A stretch of DNA of 64,000 nt from assembly GCA_016508695.1 (NCBI GenBank), contig VNKQ01000010.1:744001-808000 (forward strand), read 5' to 3'. The notes beneath the pieces were generated by a model that was not told where the DNA came from, searched no databases, and saw nothing but the letters and a program-made list of their open reading frames with translations. The position numbers and the translations under genes are program-made. Numbering within the stretch: position 1 is the stretch's first letter; each line of letters starts with the position of its first letter. The DNA comes from Hyphodiscus hymeniophilus. Its lineage: Eukaryota > Ascomycota > Leotiomycetes > Helotiales > Hyphodiscaceae. Below are positions 1 to 10,529 of the stretch, piece by piece.

Positions 1-2769
1 AAAGCCCTACATGATGAGCTCAGGTATTATACGGCAGTGGTTTGTGGACCGGGGCCTGGTCAACCCGGTCATCAAGAGGACATTGGAATCATGAGGCGCA
101 TTTGGGAGTTGGATGAGCAGCACATACTGCCTGTACTCGGGATTTGCCTGGGTTTTCAGAGCTTGTGCACGTCATTTGGTGGGAAAGTGGACAAATTGCG
201 AGGTCCTCAACATGGTATGATCCGAAATATTGCACATGTGGGAGAAAGTTCTGAGGTAGAAGGCTCAATATTCCAAGGAGTTGGCGAGATACGAGCTACA
301 CTCTACCAAAGTCTTCATGCAGACATAGGGCATAGTTCTATGTCCGAAGATATATTTTTGAAGGAAAAATGGAAGATTTCTAGACAATGTCCGGAGTTGA
401 TACCATTGGCTTGGGCTGAGTGGGATGGAAAGGCGGAAAACGATTCTGGCATGCGGGACGAAAGGATTCTGCTAGCAGTACGACACAGAATTAAACCTTT
501 CTGGGCCCTGCAGTATCATCCCGAGTCGATCTGTACAAATGAGGAAAGTCGGAAGGTTATCGAGAACTGGTTCATGGCTGTAGAGGAGTGGAACACTACA
601 TCTCGCAAATACGATATTGAGCCCCTCCCTCACCAGGACTCCACTGATAAGATTATCGGACAATCCGTCATTCCAAAAAGTCTTCTGGACCAAAATGAGC
701 TACAGCCGCTCTTGAATTCATGGAAGCCTGGCTTAGTCTCTGAGAAAGAGAAAGCACTCAAGGAAGTCTTGAGTCTCCATTTGAATGAGCTTTACCACTG
801 CCAAACTATCAAATTACCCGAGGGCTTGTCAGCACCAGATATCCTGGAAATACTACGAGACACAAGGCGAGATCAAATTATTCTGGATTCATCCAACTCC
901 CATGAAACGGCAGCTCAAGTGAAAGGAAGATACAGCATTATTGCTCTCGACGTTGACGACGGTCTAAGATTCGACTATGTGGCTGGACGGGACCAACTCA
1001 AGTACCAAACCTTCAAAGCCGGCTATACTCCCAGTAGCGGTGGTTACAAGAATCTGTCTCTAGATCCACAACTTTCTGGTGGAATTTGGCCGTTTCTAGC
1101 CCAATTTTTGGAAAAGCGACGCATCTCAGATGGAAACCCAGAGTCACCCTTTTGGGGAGGCTTCATGGGCTATACCTCATACGAGATGGGACTCGAAGCG
1201 ATCGACGTGAAGTCACTCAAACCAGGAAGTGGCCTTGACTTGTGTCTTTCTTGGGTTACTCGCAGTATCGTCCTTGATCACGAGAAGGGTCTGCTTTACA
1301 TACAAGATGTTTCAAATGAGAAGCCAGACGGTTCAGTGCCTGCATGGATTGTGGCAACTGTCAAGAAACTGAGCTCGAAGTTACCTCCTGGGGTTTTTAT
1401 ATCTTGGTGGAAAGGTTTGTACGAAACCACCCAGCGCGGCAGAAGTCTATCGGAATCCTCTTTCCCTTGTGGAGAATTTATTTCCCAAAGGCCACCTCAT
1501 TCATCTGACCCACGATGCTCAAATGAGGAATCTCCAGCACCATTGGCGACTGGGCCGGAGGAAATGACGGACGAAATATTGCTGGCGGACTGTAGCCGCG
1601 TCAATCAATTATTTGCCAACAGACTCGAGCCGGAGAATGGAAGCTCCTCTGCCTCATCTTTAGCATTGTACCAAGATGCCATTTCGACGAGCTCACAGCC
1701 TTCCTCGGAACCCTCCCCTAGATCATCTATGGAGTCTGACTCAGAGCCTCCTTCAATACAGAAGACATCTTCAATCAAGAGCCCATCCACCAGAGAGTAC
1801 GAGAACAAAGTCCGCGTCTGCCAATCCTATATCCGAGGCGGTGATTCCTATGAACTGTGTCTGACAGACCAGAGCACCGTCCGGCGACATCGTTTCGATG
1901 AGACATGGGATGAAAAGACTCAGAGACACTCCGATAGTTCGCCTCATGCGTTCCCATACGTAGCTCATAATGGCTCCGGTTGTGTTGACGGCGATGCGTG
2001 GTCTCTCTACCGTAAACTACGAACACAACAACCAGCACCCTTCGCATCTTTCATCCGCCTCGGGCAAGCAACGCTCATCAGTGCCTCGCCTGAACGATTC
2101 CTTAAATGGACAGTAGATGGACACTGCGAGCTACGGCCCATGAAAGGTACAGTCCGCAAATCAGTCACTGTCTCTACCCTCGAGCAAGCAAAAGCCCTGC
2201 TTGACGTCCCAAAGGAAAAAGCTGAAAACCTGATGATCGTCGATCTCGTACGACATGATCTACACAGCATCTGTGGCTCCGGAAACGTTACCGTGCCTCG
2301 TCTTATGGTGGTCGAAGAGTACAAGAGCGTCTTTCAGATGATCTCCATCGTCGAGGGTCGCATACCCTTGCCTGGAATAACAAGTTTCAATAATGCCCGT
2401 AGTCGAGATATGTTACAACGTCACACAGGCATAGACGTCTTAGCAGCCAGTTTACCACCGGGATCCATGACTGGCGCCCCAAAAAAGCGATCTTGTGAGA
2501 TACTGCAGGAGATTGAGCAAAAGCCGCGTGGGCTCTACTCCGGAGTCGTGGGATATATGGATATTGGAGGGAGAGGAGACTGGAGTGTTACTATTCGATG
2601 CATGTTTCGTTGGGATGAGGAGGATGTTCCAGAACAGACTGAGAAAGGAGGCTTTGCTGAGACTTGGCACGTCGGTGCGGGCGGAGCGGTGACAGCTCTC
2701 AGCACCCCCGAGGAAGAGCAAGAGGAGATGCTTACGAAGTTGAGTGGTACATTGGGCATTTTTAGATGA
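1..2769 (+). CDS. ABZ1: para-aminobenzoate (aminodeoxychorismate) synthase, 5' partial
   Basis: Fused glutamine amidotransferase plus chorismate-binding enzyme that makes 4-amino-4-deoxychorismate for folate synthesis, presumably cytosolic. The frame is open from base 1, so the N-terminus lies outside the window; 922 codons are present and no intron is needed. The amidotransferase half shows the nucleophile motif GICLGF (Cys near residue 49 of the fragment) and YHPES (near residue 172). The chorismate-binding half shows ASPERFL, RPMKGT (near residue 715), IVDLVRHDL and PPGSMTGAPKKRS. Lysine in the xKGT motif is typical of aminodeoxychorismate synthases, where anthranilate synthases have Ala, and this decides the call. 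A Ser-rich linker near residues 540-600 separates conserved blocks. The next gene is convergent, about 270 bp away. Confidence 0.95.
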   Translation, partial: KALHDELRYYTAVVCGPGPGQPGHQEDIGIMRRIWELDEQHILPVLGICLGFQSLCTSFGGKVDKLRGPQHGMIRNIAHVGESSEVEGSIFQGVGEIRATLYQSLHADIGHSSMSEDIFLKEKWKISRQCPELIPLAWAEWDGKAENDSGMRDERILLAVRHRIKPFWALQYHPESICTNEESRKVIENWFMAVEEWNTTSRKYDIEPLPHQDSTDKIIGQSVIPKSLLDQNELQPLLNSWKPGLVSEKEKALKEVLSLHLNELYHCQTIKLPEGLSAPDILEILRDTRRDQIILDSSNSHETAAQVKGRYSIIALDVDDGLRFDYVAGRDQLKYQTFKAGYTPSSGGYKNLSLDPQLSGGIWPFLAQFLEKRRISDGNPESPFWGGFMGYTSYEMGLEAIDVKSLKPGSGLDLCLSWVTRSIVLDHEKGLLYIQDVSNEKPDGSVPAWIVATVKKLSSKLPPGVFISWWKGLYETTQRGRSLSESSFPCGEFISQRPPHSSDPRCSNEESPAPLATGPEEMTDEILLADCSRVNQLFANRLEPENGSSSASSLALYQDAISTSSQPSSEPSPRSSMESDSEPPSIQKTSSIKSPSTREYENKVRVCQSYIRGGDSYELCLTDQSTVRRHRFDETWDEKTQRHSDSSPHAFPYVAHNGSGCVDGDAWSLYRKLRTQQPAPFASFIRLGQATLISASPERFLKWTVDGHCELRPMKGTVRKSVTVSTLEQAKALLDVPKEKAENLMIVDLVRHDLHSICGSGNVTVPRLMVVEEYKSVFQMISIVEGRIPLPGITSFNNARSRDMLQRHTGIDVLAASLPPGSMTGAPKKRSCEILQEIEQKPRGLYSGVVGYMDIGGRGDWSVTIRCMFRWDEEDVPEQTEKGGFAETWHVGAGGAVTALSTPEEEQEEMLTKLSGTLGIFR

Positions 2770-3038
2770 TGGACTCACGTCCCGGTCGAACTTTAGGGTT
2801 GCATGAAAATACTCAACGTATTCAGGAGTTGGGTGCTTTGGCTCAACGATACCCGGATGCATTTATTGGATATATTATGGGGAAAAATCGATTACGCTCG
2901 GAAGAGATGTCATAGACCCAAAGCCATGCCCGATCGCCGTATCTGTGATAATGCTATAAACTGTACATTCGTTGTAATAGACTCGTCTCCACCTCAAGCC
3001 TGCTTCGTGCCCTAATTCTTCACTCCTCAGTCCTAGAA

Positions 3039-3699
3039 TCAAAACTCTTGCTCTTCCTGGAAGAACATCCCGAAGCTGATGATCGTGCCGTAGATCAGGA
3101 GTCCTCCCGTAATCGACATGATCATGGCCGGGATCCTGATGATCTCGGAGTGTGCTAGGACAGCTGGAAGCGCTATAGAAATAACCAGTTAGCATTCATC
3201 TACCATGGATTCGATCCCCATTTCTCGCCCTGTCCCTCATGCCACTCCGCTATCGTCTGCTCGATCGCATTCCTTCCTCGAAGCCCACCATTCTCTCCTC
3301 TTACACCACGACCCAGAACGTAAAGATAGATCCAAGACATACCGATCCCCATAAGAACTAAAAACCCTGTACAGAACCTCCCAAAATCCACGACCGCGTT
3401 CCCACTCGACTCAACGAAATCATCCGGATTAGCGCATCGGCCACAGATCCAGTTTGGTAGTGGGGCAAGCACATAGGTCGCAACCACGAGGAGGGGTAGG
3501 TATTGTTTGAAGAGGGCGCAGGACAGGATGACTAGTAGGAAACCAATCGCTAGGACCTGCGAAGTGTTAGCGGGGTTGGGACGAGGAAGATAAACTGAGT
3601 GAGTAGTGACTGTGAGCGATAGGATAGAATGAGGAGGGACGCAGGGAAATGGAGCCGTACAAATGACAGGGAAATGATCGTTTTGAGACCGGCGGTCAT
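3039..3699 (-). CDS. VPS55: Vps55-family endosomal membrane protein
   Basis: Small four-helix membrane protein of late endosomes. In yeast Vps55 acts with Vps68 in endosome-to-vacuole transport; animals have the OB-RGRP/LEPROT relatives. The model has three exons (3699-3661, 3556-3343, 3172-3039) with introns 3557-3660 and 3173-3342, giving 128 aa, close to the family size. The start at 3699 gives MTAGLKTIISLSF, which joins directly to VLAIGFLLVILSCALF. The family signature is clear: LPNWICGRC, then SSGNAVVDFGRF, then ALPAVLAHSEIIRIPAMIM and the end GMFFQEEQEF. A longer unspliced reading upstream (to 3820) exists but would read through the first intron. Divergent from the proteasome gene. Confidence 0.94.
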
Positions 3700-4360
3700 T
3701 TTGAAGGTCGTTGACAGAGGCACTTTGACAGGTTGTGGTGCAGTGACTGTGACTGCAGTTCGTGGCTGAGGAGAGATCCGACGATGCGCTTCGTAGTCTA
3801 CCGCTTTGGGTGGCCTTCAAACCTTATGATATCAGTTCTGGGTCAATGAATCAAGGTCATTAAAGTCGGGAAGGTCGTATAAAGTTTCGTGTCAATCACT
3901 ATTTCAATTGCGAAAGCGGTGCTCGTGAATCGTGAATGAAGAAGGTCGTCGCTGACGACTCCAGCTTTAATGGCAGCCTTAGGCCAACTACGCATACAAG
4001 AGCCTCAACCATGGAACCCACTTAGCAAAGCAGAACAATTTGACCTGAATTGGATGACTTGAAAATTGATACAAACGCCTCGAAGTATCCAGGGCTCCCA
4101 GAGAAAGCACAAGAAATAATATTAATTCAATATAGCAAAAGCATGAATTCCAAAATTGCAAGTTGAGTCTCCTTGCACTAAGAGCTGCTACCCCTGTTTT
4201 AGTACGGCGACCACAACCTTATTTTCGTGAGCTTCAAGACGCATCAGCGTGTCTGCCTCATACAAACATACAACCTCTCTGACCTCACGAACACATCCAT
4301 CTCTCAAGAAACCTCATTCCGACCTTTTTTTTCGAAAGCTGGAGTTGCCAATTCATCAAG
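3700..4360. promoter_or_regulatory. shared intergenic promoter region VPS55 / PRE5
   Basis: 661 bp between two divergently transcribed housekeeping genes. It must contain both promoters and both 5' leaders. I recognise no specific transcription-factor site and no further gene; short ORFs here have no protein-like character. Confidence 0.5.
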
Positions 4361-5240
4361 ATGTTCAGAAATAACTACGATAATGACTCTGTCACCTTGT
4401 AGGTTCTACAAGATGTCAAACGCGGCATACAGCAAGCTAATAGCTCGATAGCTCGCCCCAAGGCCGTATCTTTCAAGTCGAATATGCTTCAGAAGCCGTA
4501 AAGCAAGGTTCAGTGGTTGTGGGAATCGTCAGCAAGACACACGCTGTGCTCGTAGCTCTAAAGGTAAATTATCCTGTATCCAACCCTTCGACAAGGCCTA
4601 AATCCCACCGCAGCGCAATGCAGAAGAACTCTCTTCCTACCAAAAAAAGGTAATCGCCATCGACGAGCACCTAGGTCTCTCCCTCGCTGGCCTTGCCTCC
4701 GATGCCCGCGTACTCTCCAACTTCATGAAGCAACAATCGCTCTCTTCCCGGCTCACCTACGGCCGCGCAATCCCCATCGAGCGTCTCGTCTCCGCCATCG
4801 GTGACCGCGCGCAGACCAACACCCAACATTATGGAAAACGCCCCTACGGTGTCGGACTCCTAGTCGCAGGCGTCGACGAGACGGGACCTCATCTTTTCGA
4901 GTTCCAGCCGTCGGGAATGACCCAGGAGATGGTAGCTTGTGCGATTGGAGCGAGAAGCCAGATGGCGCGGACGTACTTGGAGCGGAATTTGGATGCTTTT
5001 GCAAGTTGTGGGAGAGAGGAGTTGGTCAAGCATGGTTTAAGAGCGTTGAAGGAGAGTTTGGCGCAGGATAAGGAGTTGACGGTGGAGAACTGTAGTGTGG
5101 GTGTTGTGGGTATCAAGGGGGAGGGTATGAAGAGTATTGAAGGCTTTAAGCTTTTTGATGGCCAAGAGGTGCAGGTTTGGGTGGATATGGTTGCGGATGG
5201 TGCAGAGGCAGAAGGTGAGAGCATGGAGGTCGACGCTTGA
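4361..5240 (+). CDS. PRE5: 20S proteasome subunit alpha-6 (PSMA1 type)
   Basis: Structural alpha-ring subunit of the 20S proteasome. Three exons: 4361-4398, 4452-4563, 4614-5240, 258 aa in total. Exon 1 encodes MFRNNYDNDSVT; splicing yields TFSPQGRIFQVEYASEAV, the alpha-subunit N-terminal signature that gates the ring. Later blocks are VGIVSKTHAVLVALK, IAIDEHLGLSLAGLASDAR, YGRAIPIERLV and RPYGVGLLVAGVDETGPHLFE. The acidic C-terminus (ESMEVDA) is usual for fungal Pre5. The three introns of the conserved fungal gene are not all tested here, but the two placed keep the frame exactly. Length matches the family. Confidence 0.96.
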
Positions 5241-5829
5241 GTGAAGCTCTGATGGCGCCTCTGGGGACTGTACGATATCTTAAAAGGACAACCTGGTGAT
5301 AGAATTCATCAGGAAATCTAGCATAGCTAGCTAGAAAATTCTCCTTACATGCTCAAAGTCCAGTGTTCTATAAACGAACGAACACACAGTGAATTATGCT
5401 TTAACTCAGGATGCTCGTCAATCCCGTGACTCGGATAATCTGAGCGAAGAAGTTATCTTCAACCTTGGTGTTTCAACCAATTTAGTAAAATAAACAGTTC
5501 ACAGATCTTGTGGGTGGGAAGTCAAGTGTGTCAAAGTGCACCTTCGAAATGTTGAAGTATTTGGGGATACTGAGCGAGCACAAGCTGTATTCGATCCGAG
5601 CAAGCATTTCAAACGTCCACGGGCCGTCCGTTGCTGCAATTATTACAGTCTGTGGCATTGTGCTCTAAGCTATATGGCTATGTCAAAGCTGATCTTCTAT
5701 AACATTGATAAGCATGTTCCTTCGACCTTCCCTTTTCCTCTAAGTTACCACTTAAAGTGGCTGTTTCCTTTGGCAGCCACCAATCATCATATGCGAGTCT
5801 CAAATAGTCATCCCTCCTATTCGCAATCC
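5241..5829. other. intergenic, convergent 3' ends
   Basis: 589 bp between the 3' ends of PRE5 and the LOG-family gene. It probably holds both 3' untranslated regions. No gene or structured element recognised; the ORF at 5536-6045 overlaps the antisense strand of the LOG gene and has no supporting similarity. Confidence 0.5.
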
Positions 5830-6934
5830 TCATTCATTACCCCACTGCAACTTGAATCGTCCCTCACTGACACGATACGCCTTCAACTCCTTGATGGCAT
5901 CCTCCGCCGTCTTCGCTTCCTTAATAATCGCCCGGTTCGACACCCCCACGAAACCAGCCTCCACACTATTCTCAACCCACTTGATCAAACCATCCCAATA
6001 ACCTTCCACATTAAGCATCACAACACCGCGATTGTGGATTCCTAGTTGATTCCAGGTAACAACCTCCATTAGCTCCTCCAATGTACCATAGCCTCCACTC
6101 AAAGCTACAAACCCACTGCCTTCGCCACCCTCAAGAACTTCTTTGGCCATCAGGTGCTTGCGGGAGTGCATGTCCTTGACTACTGTTGTTTTACCGTATA
6201 CTTCGTAGGCGGGGAGCGAGTCGGGCGTTGAGTGGTCCGAGGACGATTGGGATTCGGGACCACGCTCGTATTTGACAAGGGGTGCGGGGATGATACCGTG
6301 GACGGACTGTAGTAGAAACGGAGTCAGCTATTGTTTCTACATTCGCAAGCGTCGGGACGAGTTCTCAGGAAGGAAAGTATCAAGGGCAGTTGCTCCCGAG
6401 ACAGTCCCTGAATTGGGAATATCATCCTCAATACGCACCTCAGGGCCGTTCAGGGAAACCAAAGTACGAGCAACCTCTCCCATAAGGCCTACCGTACCTC
6501 CTCCATAGACTAGGGAGATTTTGTGTTCTGCCATCGCTTTTCCTAACGAGCGAGCCATTTCCACTGTAAGAAAACTCGGAATTAGTGCTGCTCCCTATAT
6601 GCAGTTTGGGGGATCAGGTAGGACTCAAGAAGAAGCATAACGCTCCAGGCTTATCAAGTGCCGCAGCTCATGAAAAGCTTAGAATGGGGACAAGGTTTCG
6701 GAGATCACCTACTATGGGCTGCATATTGTCAGTGAGACGGATGGTTGGGGAAGGGTAAATAGATCTACCTGGAGATTTCCCAGGGGAAGCACCACAGAAT
6801 ACGCATATCCTGGTCTGCTTAGACCCATTGGCAGTCTTGGGATCAGCCGAATTGGGATTGAGGTTCGAGAGTGGAAGAGGGGTGTGAGATGGTGGGGTAG
6901 CTCCAAGAGCTGGAGAAGCTCCGCCTGACGCCAT
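5830..6934 (-). CDS. LOG-family cytokinin riboside 5'-monophosphate phosphoribohydrolase-like protein
   Basis: Lysine-decarboxylase-like Rossmann protein of the LOG family, which releases free cytokinin base from nucleoside monophosphates in plants and some fungi; the substrate here is inferred. Four exons: 6934-6769, 6718-6713, 6563-6439 and 6306-5830; 257 aa. Start codon 6934 (MASGG) is the only ATG that fits. Motifs: TRICVFCGASPGKSP, SLVYGGGTVGLMGEVA, MHSRKHLM (catalytic Arg, residue about 148), and SGGYGTLEE (residues about 169-177; family consensus PGGxGTxxE, Ser replacing Pro as in many fungal members). The second exon is only 6 nt, restoring the conserved SPAHMEMAR reading. About 28 residues between the APLVKYERG block and VVKDMHSRK are Ser/Pro-rich and less conserved. 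Confidence 0.9.
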
Positions 6935-7472
6935 TGCCGCTTTCAAAAAGATATTTCAGGCGCTGCCAAGTGAAGCTGATTAAGGGAGAAACGGGACAGC
7001 TGGTCTTGGATAGTCGTTATCGTTGTGCTTCAAGGCAGTGTTTGGGAAATGCGAGGGATAAAGCCCAGCTCGGGTTCACCAAATGACGAAAGGCAAGAGT
7101 GAATGTACTTGGTAAGTATTGGGTGAATCGACCAAAGAGAATAGTTGGTTGAGTTAATAGCGACTGATAAAACAAAGTAGGGACAGTTGTTGTTACAAAG
7201 AAACAATACCACTGTGAAATTTACCTTCAAAGGAAAGTTGTTAATTGATGGAGTTATCGTGCTCGAAACCTCAGGTAAACCTAAGGTCGAGTCAGAACTG
7301 TGGCGGCCGCATGATTCCGACACACGGCAACAATTCAGGATTTGATTGGATACTTGCATGCTCGAGTACCCCACCTACCCTTGATTTGATCGACGTCCTT
7401 CTCTCGACGTTGTCCTCGATGTTACTTGCCCATCCTTAATTCAAGCAGCCATAAACAACCGGCATCTCCAGT
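6935..7472. promoter_or_regulatory. shared intergenic region LOG / CLPTM1 genes
   Basis: 538 bp between divergent start codons. Presumably contains both promoters. No defined site or gene recognised. Confidence 0.45.
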
Positions 7473-9639
7473 ATGCCTCCACCAACCGCGCCAGCAGCTG
7501 CGGCTGTAGAAGCTCAGCAAGGTGGCATGAGTGCGAGTTCTCCCAGTTTCTCTGTGAATGCCCTAGAATAAATGCTAACGGAGCTGCAGCCTATGATTCG
7601 ATCCGCTGTGCAAGGAATCGCCATCTTTATTGGAGTGCAGTTCTTCATTTCTCAGGTCACGGGCAAGAAGTCTGCGACAACTACCACTACAACCGATGAA
7701 TCCGGGACTGTCATCCAAGTCCCTGCGAATACTGGCGCAATCCCACCTTTCCTCGCTCGCCCAAATTCTCTCGAAGATGGCGCATTGTACAACCCTCTTC
7801 CACAACGCATAGCACCAATGTGGCCTGTCGATTCTTCTTTGGATATCATCATCGTAGTCTCACCATCGTTCGTTGCGCAACCCATAGCAAAAGTGCCAAA
7901 GGCAAGAATTGTGGTAGACGAGACGGCGTTCAGATTTGGGGACTACAAGGAGAACAGGGTCATTGATACGGAGTTTGATGTGCCGACGGAAGTCCAAAAT
8001 AACGGAACGATGTGGGCGCACATCTACATCGGTTTAACGGGAAGCAAACTGGATCCAGCTACGCCGGGTTATGATCCATCTAAAGCCTTCCACTTTATGC
8101 ATCCTCTAACCCAGTATATTGCCCAGAAGAAGGTTAAGAAGACCAAGAATCTGTTGGCGGCTAAAGTGGATGATGAAGAGGTAGGCTATGTTGTCCAATT
8201 CGAGGCATGTTGTGCTGATAAATTCTAGCCCGAAGAAGAAATGCCTACTGGTCCTATTATCACCTCGCATTACCACCCCAACTTTACCATGTCTCTTATC
8301 CCAGACAGTGGAGTCATGCTCTTCCCAAGTTTGCATCCTGCCGTTCGCCAGTACGTACACTTAGAGGCATCCGGCGCACGGGATGCTACTGGTCAGAATG
8401 GATGGTACTATCCAGTCATGTTCATCAACACGTTCTGGCAACTTAAATCCCACATGACGGCTTTGAACTCCACTGTCGCTCGCCTACCTCTCCATATCGA
8501 TCTCAACAACTTCGCCAATTGGAAATTCAGCATACTTGCTAGCATAGACGAGGGAGCCAAGACGACCGCTAAGCAAGCCGCTCATGGTCAAGCCCCCGCC
8601 GGAGGTGGTGATGGAAGCGAGTTTGAGATGATTAAGGGGATATTGCTCGATACTAATATCTACCTCCTTAGCACGACCATCATTGTCTCTATCTTCCACA
8701 TGATCTTCGAAATGCTAGCGTTCAAATCCGACATCAGCCATTTTCGGAACAAGAAGAATGACGTCGGCATTTCTGTTCGTTCTATTCTTGGAAATGTATT
8801 CATGCAGGGTGTGATCTTCCTGTATCTGTTGGACAATAACGACAATACCAGTACGTCACATCTTCTGTAAGACTCGCCCTTACTGACTGATCATAGGCTG
8901 GATGATTCTTTTCTCGCAAGGAATGGGCATCGTCCTTGAGTTCTGGAAAATCACCACAATTGTAAATGTCCGTATCCGCCCTAGCGAACCAGGAGCGTTG
9001 ATCCCCTACCGAATTGCTTTTGAAGACAAGCACGTCCTCTCTGAGACCGAAGAAAAGACGAAAGAATACGATGCCGTGGCTTTCAAATATCTCTACATGA
9101 TCGCCGTTCCTCTCCTCCTCGCATATGCTGCTTATTCTCTTAAATATGACACCCACAAATCGTGGTATTCCTTCGTCATCGCCACACTAGTCGGATCCGT
9201 CTATGCCTATGGTTTCTTGATGATGGTCCCATCTCTCTACATTAACTACCGCCTCAAATCAGTGGCTCATATGCCGGCTAAGGCAATGATGTACAAGTTC
9301 CTCAATACCTTCATCGATGATTTGTTCGCATTTACGATTAAGATGCCCACCCTACATCGGCTGGCGACCCTGAGAGACGATGTCATTTTCTTCGTCTATC
9401 TGTATCAGAGCTATAAATACAAGGTTGATTATAAACGTGTGAATGAGTTCGGCCAGGGAGGAGACGACGAACAGGTTGAGGAGAAGATCGCAAATAATCC
9501 GTTGACGAGCATTGCTGGTGCGGATGCTAGTGTAGAAGTTGGGACGGAGGGAGCTGAGAAAGCTGATAAGAAGATTGATGAGGTTGTGGCGAAGGTGAGT
9601 GGGAGTGCTAAGCAGGGAGGTGCGTCAAAGCGGAAATAG
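7473..9639 (+). CDS. CLPTM1-family multispanning membrane protein
   Basis: Homologue of cleft lip and palate transmembrane protein 1, an ER/Golgi membrane family; human CLPTM1L has been linked to lipid scrambling in GPI-anchor synthesis, while the fungal role is unknown. Exons 2-4 are secure: from 7590 to 8180, 8229-8850 and 8897-9639 (introns of 48 and 46 nt). Exon 1 starts at ATG 7473 (MPPPTAPAAAAVEAQQGG). The first splice is uncertain: the reading frame is best joined by a GC-AG intron 7533-7589, giving about 671 aa; the only in-phase GT donors give a 36-nt intron or delete conserved-looking sequence. Visible features are an N-terminal hydrophobic segment (AVQGIAIFIGVQFFI), a lumenal region, then several membrane helices including NTSWMILFSQGMGIVLEFWKI split by intron 3. 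The tail is charged (KKIDEVVAKVSGSAKQGGASKRK region). Confidence 0.9.
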
Positions 9640-10529
9640 GGGAATGCTGGGTGGAAAGACAGTCAGGATGAGGATCCGGTAGTCTGCCGAAAGGTCCCAG
9701 GTTGTACAAATCAATCGAAACTAGGAATGTCAATTTGACCGCCACCTGCACCATTCGATCATCTCAACATACTTGTTGTTTACATGTTGTCTAGTAGAGA
9801 GCATGCGAGTACTCTTTGGTCAAGGTTGTCAAAAAAGAGAACAAAGTAGTCCAATCCATTTCTGGACAGATAGTTGGGTCTATCACTGCCGCTTCTACCG
9901 TTTCTGTATAACTTCTGCAATCTCAACAAAAGATGTCCTAGGCGACTGGCCCAGGTACTTCGTTTGATAGAAGAGCGTCGTGCCGCTCGAGCAAGAGATG
10001 GCGGGAGGTGCGCACTTCCTCCACCGGAATGTGTCGAGTGACTTGCCCACTCGAGAGATTACATGCGCAAGTGCTATCTGTCAAAACGACCTTACCGATA
10101 CTTATCAACAGCTTCTATCTTGGACCGCTGTGTCTACCAGCAGCGGCCTGGATCTCTTTTAAGTCAACGTAAAGTGTATTTATCGGCCAATCAAAGCAGT
10201 TTGCGCACAATATGTTGGTCTGCAGCCGCCCGTCAATTACCCCACTTTCAAGACTTACCTTAAACCTTCGGCAGCACCTGCTCGAACAGTACTAGGGTTC
10301 TAGAAGCCTTTTTGGAACTTCATATACTCCATATACCCAAATTTCTCCGGACAATGAGTTTAGATACTCGACCAGTCTTTACAAAAGATCTCAGACATAG
10401 CCGGGTTCGGAAAAACTAAGGGACTGCTTTTATCAGCATGTTTTCCGACGGTATGTTATCTCATAAACGTCAAAGCATATTCGTCTAACAGACCTCTTCT
10501 TAGATTATGTTGAAGTCCTAAAAGGCTGC
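9640..10529. other. intergenic, no gene seen
   Basis: 890 bp between the CLPTM1-family gene and the FAD oxidoreductase. Only short non-conserved ORFs. A possible tiny 5' coding exon of the downstream gene lies at 10438-10450 (see findings). Confidence 0.5.
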
